Made by a program: the position numbers and the translations under genes
Assembly: GCA_037444575.1 (NCBI GenBank)
Contig: JBBIME010000012.1
Span: 62,001-126,000, forward strand
Source: Bacteriovorax sp037444575
Lineage (GTDB): Bacteria; Bdellovibrionota; Bacteriovoracia; Bacteriovoracales; Bacteriovoracaceae
Direction: 5' to 3'
Length of the DNA stretch: 64,000 nucleotides
In this document: positions 15,414-24,990 of the stretch, one piece after another
Position numbering within the stretch: the stretch's first letter is position 1
Layout of the letters: every line of letters starts with the position of its first letter
The notes under the pieces: generated by a model
What the model saw: the letters and a program-made list of their open reading frames with translations, nothing else
What the model was told of the DNA's origin: nothing
Database searches by the model: none

Positions 15414-17705
15414 TTAGAATAATTGTCCTATATCAAAATGGAATTGAGAACCCTGATTTTTATATTCTCCAGTCATTGGATAACCAAACTCAAATCGAAG
15501 TGTTCCAATTGGCGAGAACCATCTAAAGCCGAAACCATAGTCTGTATAGATTCTTACTTTATCGAATGATCCTGCGTGTCCAGCGTCAAAGAAAACGACC
15601 CATTTCAGACCTGCTTCTCTTGAAAGAGGGTGCTGAAGTTCTAAATTGGTAAAAGTCGAGAAAGTACCACCTGTGTTAAATACAAGTGTTTGTCCTGCAG
15701 AATTTTTTGCTTCTCGCTTAGGGCCAACAGCTTCATAAGCGTAACCGCGAAGGTTTCTTGATCCACCGAGAGTAAATTTCTCTGTTCGAGGAATCGCTCT
15801 AGCACTTACTTCATCCAGTTTTCCAGCATAGAGACGAGATCTAAAAATTAAATCACCCCAAACTGGATAGAATCCACGAGCTTCTGTTTCGTTCTTAACC
15901 CATTTCTTATCGCCGCCCACTCCTGTGTATTCAGTGGAGTAACTTAAGAAAACTCCCTTTCTAGCATCTGAGCGATCATCGCGTCGATCGTGAACAATCG
16001 AAGCTTGAACTGAAGAGGCCAGACCATTTTCAACTGTAGGATCAATCGTCGGGTCATCGACGGATTTAATCTGAGTGTCTACTAATTTATAAGTCGTATA
16101 AAGGTTGGTGAATGTAAAAATTGGGTAACCAACTCTCACGTCCAATCCTTTTTTTCTTTCACTATAAGACAGAGAAGAACTGTCTTCACTAAGGAAAACC
16201 CCTCCTCCTAGTGACCATTTTGTATCGAGAAAATACGGCTCTGTGAAATCAACACTAAACGTATTAGAAGTCTTAGCGACATTTAAACTAAATGTTAAAT
16301 TCTGTCCCATCCCTCTAAAGTTTGATTGAGAAATAGAAGCCTGGAAGAATCCACCTGTTGCTGTTGAATAACCAGCTCCAAGAGAGATTTGTCCTGTATT
16401 TTTTTCTTTCACTGAAATTTCAACATCGAGAATGTCTTCTTTATCTTTTGGAGAAACAGTATTGAAGACAATCGATTCAGGTTCAAAGAAACCTAAACGT
16501 TGAACATTTTCTTTAGATTGACGAAGAGCTGTACCATTAAATTTCTGACCTTCACGAATCAGAAGTTCACGACGGACAACTTTATCGCGAGTTTTAGAGT
16601 TACCTTTAACTTTAATTCTTCCAAAGTAAGCAATCTTCCCTTTTTCAAATGAGAACTCAACATCAACTTTGTTTTCACCAGGAACAATGTTCAGGTTACG
16701 AATAACGTTAGCAAACGCATACCCTTCATCTTGGTACATTTCAGTTAAAAGCTGGATATCTTTTCTTAGAGATTCTTCTGAATAGGTTTCGTTTTCTTTT
16801 AAAGTCAGCTTCTCGCGCATATCGCTTTCAGGAAAAAGTATTTCGCCCTGAAAAGAAATTTTATTAACAGTAAACTGCGGCCCTTCAGTGAGCTTCATTG
16901 TGATGAAAACCCATTTTTTATCTTCTGAAACAGTGATCTCTGGTGTACCAACGTTGATTTGAAGGTATCCCTTCATGCGGTAGAAATATTTCAATCGTTC
17001 GATATCATTTTGGAAATTGATCTCTTTGAAATTTCCTGATCCTGATAGAAAAGAGAAGAAGCTATCTTCCTGAGTTTGAAGAATGCTTTTAATTTCTTCG
17101 TCTTTAAAGGCCTTATTTCCAAGAAAGCTAATCTTTTTAACTTTTACTTTATCGAATTCTTTGATGTTAAAAACAAGTTCGATATTTTCATCATTGATTT
17201 TCTTTTCTTTGTAATCAACTGAAGCAAGAAAGTAACCTTTTTCTTCGTAGTGTTTTAAAAGCGCCTGAACATCGTTTTTAACAGAAGTTGCATCTAGGAT
17301 TGAAAAAACTTTAGTTTTAACTTGGCCTTTTAAATCATCATCTGAAAGACCATCATTTCCTTCGAATGAAATTTTAGTGATGATTGGCTTTTCTTTCATC
17401 TTAAAGATGAGAACATTTTTTCCACCAATGACTTCGTGTTCGGCTGAAACTTCTTCGAAGTATTTCATGGAATAAATTTTTTCTAGATCTTTCTTTAAAA
17501 GATAGTTATCTAAAACCATCTCTGCTTTGGCGCCGATTCTTTCAAGAACAGCTTCTTTTTCGACTTTCTTTAATCCTTTGACTTCAATTCTATCAATCTT
17601 AAAAAGGTCAACTCTTGGGCCAAGATCTTCAGCCGCAAAAGAATTTGCAACGAGGTTAAAGCTCAAGGCCATCCAGAAAAATAAAGATATAAATCTCAGA
17701 GACAT
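15414..17705 (-). CDS. bamA: Outer membrane protein assembly factor BamA
   Basis: BamA folds and inserts beta-barrel proteins into the outer membrane. From ATG 17705 (GGAG five bases upstream; a TTG four codons earlier is less likely) it has 763 aa: a signal peptide ending at NSFAA, five POTRA domains (about residues 30-430), and a 16-strand barrel. The barrel includes GGSRNLRGYAYE, equivalent to the conserved VRGF/Y lid-lock motif, and it ends in a terminal aromatic (GQLF). It lies between lolD and skp in the envelope operon. Confidence 0.97.
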   Translation of the reverse strand: MSLRFISLFFWMALSFNLVANSFAAEDLGPRVDLFKIDRIEVKGLKKVEKEAVLERIGAKAEMVLDNYLLKKDLEKIYSMKYFEEVSAEHEVIGGKNVLIFKMKEKPIITKISFEGNDGLSDDDLKGQVKTKVFSILDATSVKNDVQALLKHYEEKGYFLASVDYKEKKINDENIELVFNIKEFDKVKVKKISFLGNKAFKDEEIKSILQTQEDSFFSFLSGSGNFKEINFQNDIERLKYFYRMKGYLQINVGTPEITVSEDKKWVFITMKLTEGPQFTVNKISFQGEILFPESDMREKLTLKENETYSEESLRKDIQLLTEMYQDEGYAFANVIRNLNIVPGENKVDVEFSFEKGKIAYFGRIKVKGNSKTRDKVVRRELLIREGQKFNGTALRQSKENVQRLGFFEPESIVFNTVSPKDKEDILDVEISVKEKNTGQISLGAGYSTATGGFFQASISQSNFRGMGQNLTFSLNVAKTSNTFSVDFTEPYFLDTKWSLGGGVFLSEDSSSLSYSERKKGLDVRVGYPIFTFTNLYTTYKLVDTQIKSVDDPTIDPTVENGLASSVQASIVHDRRDDRSDARKGVFLSYSTEYTGVGGDKKWVKNETEARGFYPVWGDLIFRSRLYAGKLDEVSARAIPRTEKFTLGGSRNLRGYAYEAVGPKREAKNSAGQTLVFNTGGTFSTFTNLELQHPLSREAGLKWVVFFDAGHAGSFDKVRIYTDYGFGFRWFSPIGTLRFEFGYPMTGEYKNQGSQFHFDIGQLF

Positions 17706-17784
17706 AGATCTCCACAACCGATTAAAAAACTAAGGTATTAAAAAGTAGCAAGAACCAGACGATGTGCAAAGGAATTTCTAGTTC

Positions 17785-18465
17785 TTAGTGCTGGGCAGGA
17801 ACGAGCATTCCATCTTTCATCAGAAATTGACTGCTAAAACTCTCGGCGATCATTGGATCGTGAGTGACAACGACCAATGTCGACTTGAATTCTCGTGAGA
17901 GCATCCGAAGGAGTTGAATAACTTTTTGTGAGTTCTCCGAATCAAGATTTCCAGTTGGCTCATCGCAAAGAAGTAATTTTGGCCGTAAAGAAAGTGCACG
18001 AATAATGTTAATTCTTTGCTGCTCTCCACCAGAAAGTTCGAAAGGAAATTTTTCAAGGCAATGTGTGACCATAAGAGTCTTAGCTAAATCAAGGGCACGC
18101 GCCTTCACTTCTGCAGTCTCTTTTGCATCCATTCCCGCAAGTCTTGCGGGCAGTAAAATATTGTCTAAACAATTCATCGACGGCAAAAGAAAATGAAATT
18201 GAAAAACAAAACCGACATAACGATTGCGATAGAGAGCAAGTTCCTCATCTGAGAGATCAACAAGATTTTTTTGATTAACAACGACCTCGCCATCTGTGGG
18301 ACGATCAAGTCCACCAAGCAGATAAAGAAGCGTTGATTTACCAGAACCAGAAGCTCCGCGAATGAGATATTCTCCCCCCTCATCCATCGAAAGCGTCACT
18401 CCATTTAAGGCACGGGAGTGCTTATAGAATTTTTTTACGTTCGTTAATTTGATTATGGTGCTCAT
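17785..18465 (-). CDS. lolD: Lipoprotein-release ABC transporter ATP-binding protein
   Basis: This ATPase powers extraction of outer-membrane lipoproteins from the inner membrane with a LolC/E-type permease. The 226-aa protein has Walker A GASGSGKST, the Q-loop FVFQFHFLLP, the signature LSGGEQQR, and Walker B LLLCDEPTGNLDS, all intact. The DEPTGNLDS form is typical of the LolD/MacB group. It follows the permease gene by 20 bp, supporting one complex. MacB-like export is the alternative. Confidence 0.92.
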   Translation of the reverse strand: MSTIIKLTNVKKFYKHSRALNGVTLSMDEGGEYLIRGASGSGKSTLLYLLGGLDRPTDGEVVVNQKNLVDLSDEELALYRNRYVGFVFQFHFLLPSMNCLDNILLPARLAGMDAKETAEVKARALDLAKTLMVTHCLEKFPFELSGGEQQRINIIRALSLRPKLLLCDEPTGNLDSENSQKVIQLLRMLSREFKSTLVVVTHDPMIAESFSSQFLMKDGMLVPAQH

Positions 18466-18485
18466 CTTAATTAATCCTTTAATCC

Positions 18486-19685
18486 TTAAGCAAATTCTTG
18501 TCTGAGTCCTTCGAGTAAACTTTTTTGTTTTAATCTTCTAAGAAGATAATAAGTGATAAGCAAAATCCAAACGAGAGCTCCAGCGAAAACTAAAAGATAG
18601 TCTTTTAATGTTAAATACAGCTCAATTCTTGGCATATAGTAAATTTCCGCGGGTAACTCAAAGAAAGAAAGCTTTGAAAAAGCTAATTTAAAAATTTGAA
18701 AGAAGACAACTGAAAGAATGCACGAAAGAACCCAGAAAAGCATAACGAGTTCCAGCCAAAGATCACTCATGGCCTTTTTAGAAAGCCCCAATGCTTTAAA
18801 TAAAAAAAGTTCTTTAGACTTCTTCTCGTTAATAAAAATAATGAACGCTAAGATGTTAAAGATCGAAATGATGACGACAATTTGTAAAATAAGGCTAATC
18901 ATCACTTTTTCAACTTTTACAGCTTCTAGGATAGAGCTAAATTCTCGCCAGTAGGGCTTGAAATAGTAATCAGCTCCGAAATTCTGACGTAATAAATGTA
19001 ATGCATCCTCTATATTCTTTATTTCCTCTCTGGCATTTTGCTTTTTAGGAATATTAAAAGAAATCATGTTGACCTTATTTCCTAACTCTAAAATGCGCTG
19101 AATCTCAGCCAGAGGAACGTAAACAATGCGAGAATCTTTTTGATAAACCCCATGATTGATAATTCCAGCAACTTTAAATCTCTCAAGTGCCGGCATGGAT
19201 TTTATTTCAGTATTTCCTTTGCCAAAAGCAAGAACGATATCATCTCCAATGTGAATTTGGTTAAGTTTAGCAATCTCACTTCCAATGGCGACAGTTCCAG
19301 ATTTTAATTTTAAAGGAAGTCCAACAACCTCTCCGTAAGACTCATCAATTCCTTTGACTAAAATACCTCTAGACTCATCATCGAAGATTAAAAAACTTTC
19401 AGTTTGAACGAGAGCTGAATAGGTTTTTATTTTTTCTACATCGAATTTTCTTTTTAAGTCATCGTTTAAAACAAAAAAACCATTGCGGGAATTCATGGAC
19501 ACATCACCCGCTGATTTTTTTAAACCAAGCTTTAGCGCGCGATCAAATCCATCCATAATCCCCATAGTAGAGAGAATAACAGAAATAGAGAAGGCCATTC
19601 CCACCAAAACGCCAATTGCAAATTTCACAGTTGTGGGATTATCGAGAAAGAGAGTTAAAAAAAGTTTAAAGCGAGGGGTTTTCAC
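18486..19685 (-). CDS. lolC: LolC/LolE-type lipoprotein-releasing permease
   Basis: The 399-aa membrane protein has one N-terminal helix (about residues 20-42), a large periplasmic MacB-PCD-like domain (about 45-255) and three C-terminal helices with FtsX/LolC character (VVIISIFNILAFIIFINEKKSKELFLFKALG). It begins with GTG right after the prfB stop codon, so the two are translationally linked. Only one permease gene is present, so it probably works as a homodimer, the LolF-like arrangement used outside the gamma-proteobacteria. Symbol given by family and context. Confidence 0.85.
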   Translation of the reverse strand: MKTPRFKLFLTLFLDNPTTVKFAIGVLVGMAFSISVILSTMGIMDGFDRALKLGLKKSAGDVSMNSRNGFFVLNDDLKRKFDVEKIKTYSALVQTESFLIFDDESRGILVKGIDESYGEVVGLPLKLKSGTVAIGSEIAKLNQIHIGDDIVLAFGKGNTEIKSMPALERFKVAGIINHGVYQKDSRIVYVPLAEIQRILELGNKVNMISFNIPKKQNAREEIKNIEDALHLLRQNFGADYYFKPYWREFSSILEAVKVEKVMISLILQIVVIISIFNILAFIIFINEKKSKELFLFKALGLSKKAMSDLWLELVMLFWVLSCILSVVFFQIFKLAFSKLSFFELPAEIYYMPRIELYLTLKDYLLVFAGALVWILLITYYLLRRLKQKSLLEGLRQEFA

Positions 19686-20829
19686 TTAGTGTTCACCTTG
19701 AGAGGTTCCCTTCTCCACCATCCAGCGAAGATAGGCATCAATGAAACCATCAAGATCTCCTTCTAAAACTTTTTCAGCTTGAGAAGATTCAAAATCAGTG
19801 CGGTGATCTTTTACTAATTTGTAAGGATGAAGAACGTAAGATCTAATTTGAGCTCCCCAAGCGATATCTTTTTTACTCGCTTCAAGTTCAGCTTCTTTTG
19901 CTCTTCTTTTTTCCATTTCAAGTTCATAAAGACGCGAGCGTAAAACTTTCATCGCTTGAGCTTTGTTTTGAATTTGAGAACGTTCATTTTGACAAACAAC
20001 CACGATATTTGTTGGTAAGTGAGTGATACGAACTGCAGAGTCAGTCGTGTTTACTCCCTGACCTCCAGATCCACCTGAACGATAAACATCTATGCGCAAG
20101 TCTTTATCCTGAATATCGATTTCAATTGTGTCATCAATTTCAGCGGAAACAAACAAGGAAGCAAATGAAGTATGTCGTCTTCCTGCTGAATCAAAGGGAG
20201 ATAGTCTTACAAGGCGATGAACACCTGATTCTGATTTAAGAAGCCCATAAGCATAATTTCCGCTAACAGTGAGAGTAGCCGACTTAATTCCAGCAGAATC
20301 TCCTTCTTGCGTGTCCAAAATTTGCACTTTAAATTTTTTAGATTCGGCCCATCTTATAATCATTCGAAGAAGCATAAACGCCCAATCGCATGACTCCGTT
20401 CCCCCTGCTCCAGCGTTGACAGTGACAATAGCGTTATTGGGATCAACCTCTCCTGAGAGAAGAACTTTTTGTTCAGCTAATTGAAATTCAGATAGGAAAT
20501 TTTTATAAACGCCAATGGCTTCTTCGGCCGATGATTCATCATTTTCAGTTTGAGCGAAATCAAGAAGAACATCGAAATCATCATATAATTGTTTTAAGTG
20601 CAGATAGGTATTAACAACTTCTTCAATAACAGATTTTTCTTTTTGAATTTTAGCGGCATTGGTGGAGTCATCCCAAAAGCCTTCCATGCCCTCGATGCGT
20701 TTTATTTCTTCGAGACGGTTTTGTTTCTTTTCAATCTCAAAGCGACCTCCGAAGAAGATCGAGCTTTTCCGTGTAATTTTTTATATCGAGTTTTTTCTCG
20801 TTGAGTTCGATTTTTAATTGTTCATTCAT
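19686..20829 (-). CDS. prfB: Peptide chain release factor 2, made by programmed +1 frameshift
   Basis: RF2 reads UGA and UAA stop codons. The body shows the tripeptide SPF (VRLSPFDSAGRRH) for stop recognition and GGQ (RSGGSGGQGVN) for peptidyl-tRNA hydrolysis. The reading frame starts at ATG 20829, runs 30 codons to CTT followed by in-frame TGA (20739-20737), and continues in the +1 frame (L-EIEKKQNRLEEIKRIEG-MEGFWDD), which matches the RF2 N-terminus. A CGGAGG Shine-Dalgarno-like element lies three bases before CTT, as in E. coli. After the shift the product has 380 aa. The start follows the ybeY stop by one base. Confidence 0.97.
20737..20751 (-). promoter_or_regulatory. prfB programmed +1 frameshift site
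   Basis: On the minus strand: CGGAGG-TCG-CTT-TGA-G. The slippery CTT is followed by the RF2-specific stop TGA, with an internal Shine-Dalgarno-like CGGAGG three bases before CTT. Low RF2 favours slippage to CTT-T-GAG and synthesis of full-length RF2, the autoregulation known from E. coli. Confidence 0.95.
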
Positions 20830-20830
20830 C

Positions 20831-21373
20831 TTATTGACCTTTAACCTTTACCTTCATTTTTTTATAAATTTTATCTACTAATTCTGCCTCAAAGCTTTCC
20901 ATAATTTTTTCTTCTTTAGCTGAGATCTCATGATCAAATCCTAAAAGATGCAAAAATCCATGAACAGCAAGGTGAATGACTTCCTCTTCAAAACTAATCT
21001 TAAATTCACTGGCCTGGGACTTTGCCACATCTTTACAGATGACCAAATCTCCGAGGTCGACTTGAGGAAGATTTTTTTCAAGCACTTTTTTATCAGGTCT
21101 TAAATTCTCATAAATCGGAAAAGACAGGACATCCGTTGCATAATCCTTGTGCCTGTATTCGCGATTTAATCTTTGGATCTTTGTTTTTCCACAAAGAGTC
21201 ATGGCCATTGTCACATCTTTGACGCCATTAAAATGCGGATTATTTTTAAGAAATGCACCAAAGCTTTTTTCTAACAAGGGCACAAGTGCTGAAATGCCAC
21301 TTGAGAGTGAGGCTTTATCTTTACTAGTTTTCTTTTTTATTCCACTATCATGTAGAGTTATGCTTAATTTCAT
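20831..21373 (-). CDS. ybeY: Endoribonuclease YbeY (rRNA maturation factor)
   Basis: YbeY is a zinc-dependent single-strand endoribonuclease for 16S rRNA 3' maturation and ribosome quality control. The zinc motif is HGFLHLLGFDH (family HGxLHLxGyDH). The YATDVLSFP segment is also characteristic. It has 180 aa, slightly extended at the N-terminus. It is the first gene of the long minus-strand run ending at 6936 and is divergent from mazG with only 17 bp between start codons. Confidence 0.95.
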   Translation of the reverse strand: MKLSITLHDSGIKKKTSKDKASLSSGISALVPLLEKSFGAFLKNNPHFNGVKDVTMAMTLCGKTKIQRLNREYRHKDYATDVLSFPIYENLRPDKKVLEKNLPQVDLGDLVICKDVAKSQASEFKISFEEEVIHLAVHGFLHLLGFDHEISAKEEKIMESFEAELVDKIYKKMKVKVKGQ

Positions 21374-21390
21374 CTGTAAAAAGGTACCAC

Positions 21391-22203
21391 ATGAAAACTA
21401 ATTTTGAAAAACTAAAAGATGTCATCACAGAGCTTCGAGACCCAAATCATGGCTGCCCTTGGGATTTAAAACAAACCCATGAGTCATTACTCAAGTATCT
21501 CCTGGAAGAATCCTATGAATTTATCGAAGCGGTGGAAGAAAATGACCCAAAAATGATGGAAGAAGAAATTGGAGACGTCCTTTTGCAAGTTCTCCTTCAT
21601 TCTCAGATGGCCAGCGAAAAGGGACTATTTGATATTGAGTCAGTGTCCAAAAGATTATCTGACAAGCTCATCAGAAGACACCCTCACGTTTTTGAAAATC
21701 GCAATACAAAACTTGATGCCGAGCAAGTTCTCATAAACTGGGAAAAAATAAAAAAAGAAGAAAAGGCACTTGAAGAGAGCAAGCAATCTCATCATCGCAT
21801 TAGTTATAATGCTCTCAATGCTCCTCCACTTGCAGCGGCCATAAAAATTGGAAAAAAAACCAACGAAATTAAATTTGACTGGGATGATTACGCTCAGGTT
21901 TCTTACAAAGTTGAAGAAGAGTGGCAAGAATTAAAAGAAGAAATCACTCCAGGCAGAGAACTCAACCGCGAAGCAGTGTTTGAAGAGTTGGGAGATCTGC
22001 TTTTTTCAATTGCTCAACTATCTCGTCATTTAAATATGGATCCAGAAGCGGCACTTAAGGCCGCCAATAAAAAATTTGTTCGTCGTTTTCAAGCAATGGA
22101 AAATTTAATGCTTGAAAAAGGAGCTCGCCTTGAAGACATGAACCAGGGGCAAATGGATGTTTACTGGAATCAGGCCAAAGTAAATGAAAAAGCTAAAAGA
22201 TAG
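21391..22203 (+). CDS. mazG: Nucleoside triphosphate pyrophosphohydrolase
   Basis: MazG hydrolyses NTPs to NMP and pyrophosphate, cleaning the nucleotide pool and modulating the stringent response. The 270-aa protein contains two MazG domains: an N-terminal one with CPWDLKQTHESL and EEIGDVLLQVLLH, and a C-terminal one with EEWQELKEE and EELGDLLFSIAQL. These carry the EExxE/ExxD magnesium-binding patterns. It heads a three-gene plus-strand operon and overlaps coaE by 20 nt. Confidence 0.96.
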   Translation: MKTNFEKLKDVITELRDPNHGCPWDLKQTHESLLKYLLEESYEFIEAVEENDPKMMEEEIGDVLLQVLLHSQMASEKGLFDIESVSKRLSDKLIRRHPHVFENRNTKLDAEQVLINWEKIKKEEKALEESKQSHHRISYNALNAPPLAAAIKIGKKTNEIKFDWDDYAQVSYKVEEEWQELKEEITPGRELNREAVFEELGDLLFSIAQLSRHLNMDPEAALKAANKKFVRRFQAMENLMLEKGARLEDMNQGQMDVYWNQAKVNEKAKR

Positions 22204-22825
22204 TTTAATCAAACAAACTGAAGACACAAGACTCTACCAAATCCCAGTTCCAATCATTGGATTGACTGGAGGAATTGGAACGGGAAAAAGCACCGTTGCC
22301 GATCTTTTTAGAAAAAAAGGAATTCCTGTCATTGATGCCGACAAGCTTGTAAAAAATATTTATCTCAAACCAGAAACTCACACTTTCATTAAGAAAAATT
22401 TTCCAGAAGCTTATCACGACGAAAAAATTGATTTTCGAAAAATTCGAGAAATCGTTTTTGCTAATCAAGATTCTAAAGAACTTCTGGAAAATTTTATTTA
22501 CTCGCACATGCCTTTTGAATTTAAACAGGCCTTTTGGGAATTTAATAAGCCTTCTTTTATTGTCTACGATGTCCCCCTTCTCTTTGAAAAAAAACTTCAT
22601 CAACTCATTGATCTTTCCGTATGTGTTTATGCTCCAAGGGAAGTTCAAATTGAAAGATTAATGAGTAGAGATCAGATTGATCGCGTGCTTTCTGAAAACA
22701 TACTTGCTAATCAAATTGATATCGAAGAAAAGAAACGACTCGCTGATTTTGTCATTGAAAACATAAGTGATCTCAATAAACTTGAAACAGAATTTGAAAG
22801 TTTTTTAAAATGCATTTACCCCTAA
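22184..22825 (+). CDS. coaE: Dephospho-CoA kinase
   Basis: CoaE performs the last step of coenzyme A synthesis, phosphorylating the 3' hydroxyl of dephospho-CoA. The P-loop is GLTGGIGTGKST, followed by VIDADKL (catalytic Asp) and VYDVPLLFE. The 213-aa reading begins inside mazG and carries about 22 residues ahead of the usual IGLTGG start. No closer ATG exists, so the N-terminal tail seems real or an unusual start is used. It overlaps the next gene by 16 nt. Confidence 0.95.
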   Translation: MKKLKDSLIKQTEDTRLYQIPVPIIGLTGGIGTGKSTVADLFRKKGIPVIDADKLVKNIYLKPETHTFIKKNFPEAYHDEKIDFRKIREIVFANQDSKELLENFIYSHMPFEFKQAFWEFNKPSFIVYDVPLLFEKKLHQLIDLSVCVYAPREVQIERLMSRDQIDRVLSENILANQIDIEEKKRLADFVIENISDLNKLETEFESFLKCIYP

Positions 22826-23967
22826 ATGATTTTTTACAAGACTTTCCCCATGTCGCTCTTGCCTCTTTGGCCGAGAACGACGAACTGTTAGAGTATTACC
22901 ACCAAACCGAATTAGCCGCTAAAAGCAATACCGTTATCTACAAAAGAGGCAATGACTTTTTTCAATTCTTAAAAGAGCGAAGTGAGAATTTTCTCGTTTT
23001 TACTTTAAGAGACGACAATAAAAAACTTCAAGGCGTTGGTGTTGCCTCTTACCGTTTGGGCCATATAAATGGTGAACTAACGACGATTGGCTACCTGGGG
23101 GATTTAAGAGTTTCCATGAATAGAAAACTCATTCGCGAGTGGCGAAATTTCTATGGAACTTTTATTAAGAGATCGCCAGAAATCATTGAAACAAATTTTT
23201 GCAAATATTACCAGACAGCATTGATGGCAACGAATGTTTATTCTAAAAGCAATTTAGTGGACACCAAAATTCCCAATCTTCATTACAAAGAACTGGCCAC
23301 TTATCAGATGGTCAATATCATCGGCAAAATCGGTTTCTCCTCAATTTCTCCTAATGTTCGATTTGCAACGGCCTTGGATAAAAATACGCTTATTGAATTT
23401 TTGCAAGCAGATCATCAAAGAAAACTTTTTGGACATGATTGGGATACCGAATTTGAAAGAAGACTTAACACTTGGAAAAATTTTAAAATAGAAGATTACG
23501 TCCTCTATTTTGATTCTAATCATAAAATCATTGCAGCAACTTCAGTTTGGAATCCTATTGCGTCCAAACAGATTATTGTTCCTCAAATACCTGTGATCTA
23601 TAAACTGCTCGAAGGCGTTTCGAAATTTATTCCAGGATTTAAGTTAAAGCCATTACCTAAAGCGATGCTCCCGATTGAAATTCTCTATTTGAATCAAATT
23701 AGTTTTGCTCCTCAATTAACTTTTAACCAAAAAGAAATCATCTTTAAAAATATGGTCGATCTTGTTTTTAATCGTAACTTTAATATGCTCGCTTATTGCG
23801 ACTTTGAGCGAGAGAATCTTCTTGGAAATATGAAGCATTTAATTACCCAAAAAAATTCGATGGGATTTTATAGCGTTCATTATAAGAATGAAGATAGATC
23901 GCTTAGAGATGAACTGTTCTTAAAAGAAGAGGACTCATCGCCAGCTTTTGATATGGCGTTGGTATAA
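22810..23967 (+). CDS. GNAT-family N-acyltransferase-like protein
   Basis: The 385-aa protein has no signal peptide. An early segment reads GVGVASYRLGHINGELTTIGYLGDLRVS, in the style of the GNAT core strands and acetyl-CoA loop (typically YLGDLRV followed by a basic helix). A second similar region (about residues 215-350) may be another GNAT-like half. The substrate is unknown. It overlaps the end of coaE, whose product makes CoA; this may be coincidental, but translational coupling is clear. The GNAT assignment is by pattern only. Confidence 0.6.
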   Translation: MHLPLNDFLQDFPHVALASLAENDELLEYYHQTELAAKSNTVIYKRGNDFFQFLKERSENFLVFTLRDDNKKLQGVGVASYRLGHINGELTTIGYLGDLRVSMNRKLIREWRNFYGTFIKRSPEIIETNFCKYYQTALMATNVYSKSNLVDTKIPNLHYKELATYQMVNIIGKIGFSSISPNVRFATALDKNTLIEFLQADHQRKLFGHDWDTEFERRLNTWKNFKIEDYVLYFDSNHKIIAATSVWNPIASKQIIVPQIPVIYKLLEGVSKFIPGFKLKPLPKAMLPIEILYLNQISFAPQLTFNQKEIIFKNMVDLVFNRNFNMLAYCDFERENLLGNMKHLITQKNSMGFYSVHYKNEDRSLRDELFLKEEDSSPAFDMALV

Positions 23968-23970
23968 ATT

Positions 23971-24867
23971 TTACCAATAAATGAACGAAAGAAATCTTCC
24001 CCATTTAGGTTTTTTCTTTTCAAACTGTTGTTTGGTTACATAACGAGCTTCTTGATAAGCAGGTGTCGTTCTCACCGCCCAACGGGCCATCCTCATCATC
24101 CAACGCACTTTTTTAAAAAAGTTATATTCTGGGAAAACATTATTAATCACTTTATATGATCCCTGAACAAGGGCCACTTGCATGATAATGACAAAGAAAA
24201 TAGTACCAATTAAAGTTTTAAGGGCCCCTGATTTTTCAATCAATGAATCATGTAAATCAAACTCCAGCGGCAAATGAAACGCTTCATCGATTTGATGAAT
24301 GTGATTTAAAGTCACCCAAGAATTTTGCTTACTTTCCGGATAATATTTTTTAATCATTCGATAATAGCTTAGAGTAAATGCTTCCAGCTTTGCTCCAGGT
24401 AAAAACACAGAGGCCGGAGCTTTTTTGATAATGAATGCAATGATATTTTTTAATCGTCTTGAATCGGCATAAATCTTTTTTTCTTTCCACATAAATTCAG
24501 GATTAGCATCCAGGAAATGCTTAAATCCTCTTGAGTGATAAAGCTCTTCTATCGCAAATTGCCGAAGAGACGATTGAGCTTCTGTATTTAAAGTCTTGGC
24601 TTCTTTTTTTAAGCTCCAAACTCCATAAACTAAAGTCTGCTCAAAAAGCACAATGGCTTCAGAGACGAGTTTAATGTATTCAAAAAATAACTTATGTCTT
24701 TTATCAACAGAGAGTTGATTGAATTCCTGTGTTCCAAATAAAGGAGTTATCTCCGGTACATAGAAGGATCGATCAAAGATTTCCCGGCTTAACTGATAGG
24801 AATTCCATTTCTCTCGGAAATTTTCCTGATGGTGTAAATAACTTGAGAAGATTGTTGCCCTGGACAT
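23971..24867 (-). CDS. AurF-like ferritin-type diiron oxygenase
   Basis: This 298-aa protein has no signal peptide. All seven metal-ligand positions of the AurF family can be placed: E76, E108 and H111 (EELYH), E162 (KLEAF), and H191-x3-E195-x2-H198 (HQIDEAFH), with spacings close to those of AurF (E101, E136, H139, E196, H223, E227, H230). AurF-family enzymes oxidise aryl amines or hydroxylate substrates with O2. A hydrophobic segment near residue 220 (GTIFFVIIMQVALV) suggests membrane contact. ATG 24867 is chosen because a promoter (TTGAAT-N17-TAAACT) ends 7 nt upstream. It opens the lipid/oxygenase block. Confidence 0.78.
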   Translation of the reverse strand: MSRATIFSSYLHHQENFREKWNSYQLSREIFDRSFYVPEITPLFGTQEFNQLSVDKRHKLFFEYIKLVSEAIVLFEQTLVYGVWSLKKEAKTLNTEAQSSLRQFAIEELYHSRGFKHFLDANPEFMWKEKKIYADSRRLKNIIAFIIKKAPASVFLPGAKLEAFTLSYYRMIKKYYPESKQNSWVTLNHIHQIDEAFHLPLEFDLHDSLIEKSGALKTLIGTIFFVIIMQVALVQGSYKVINNVFPEYNFFKKVRWMMRMARWAVRTTPAYQEARYVTKQQFEKKKPKWGRFLSFIYW

Positions 24868-24874
24868 GAGAAAA

Positions 24875-24903
24875 AGTTTACCAATAATTATCCTGAAATT
24901 CAA
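24875..24903 (-). promoter_or_regulatory. Promoter for diiron oxygenase gene (leaderless)
   Basis: TTGAAT-N17-TAAACT on the minus strand, with the -10 box ending 7 nt before ATG 24867. Transcription should start at or next to the A of the start codon. No Shine-Dalgarno sequence is present. Confidence 0.45.
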
Positions 24904-24955
24904 AATCTACTGATAAAGATTTGCTTAATAATGATTTCACTCAACTATTACTTAT

Positions 24956-24984
24956 TTGTTCCTTTCAGTTCTTTCAACTATAAT
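24956..24984 (+). promoter_or_regulatory. Promoter for desaturase gene (leaderless)
   Basis: TTGTTC-N17-TATAAT, with a perfect -10 box ending 6 nt before ATG 24991 and no Shine-Dalgarno, so a leaderless mRNA is predicted. Confidence 0.55.
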
Positions 24985-24990
24985 TGACTC

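Noticed and set aside
17706..17717. bamA start at TTG 17717
   Set aside because: ATG 17705 has a good GGAG five bases upstream, and the signal peptide begins normally there.
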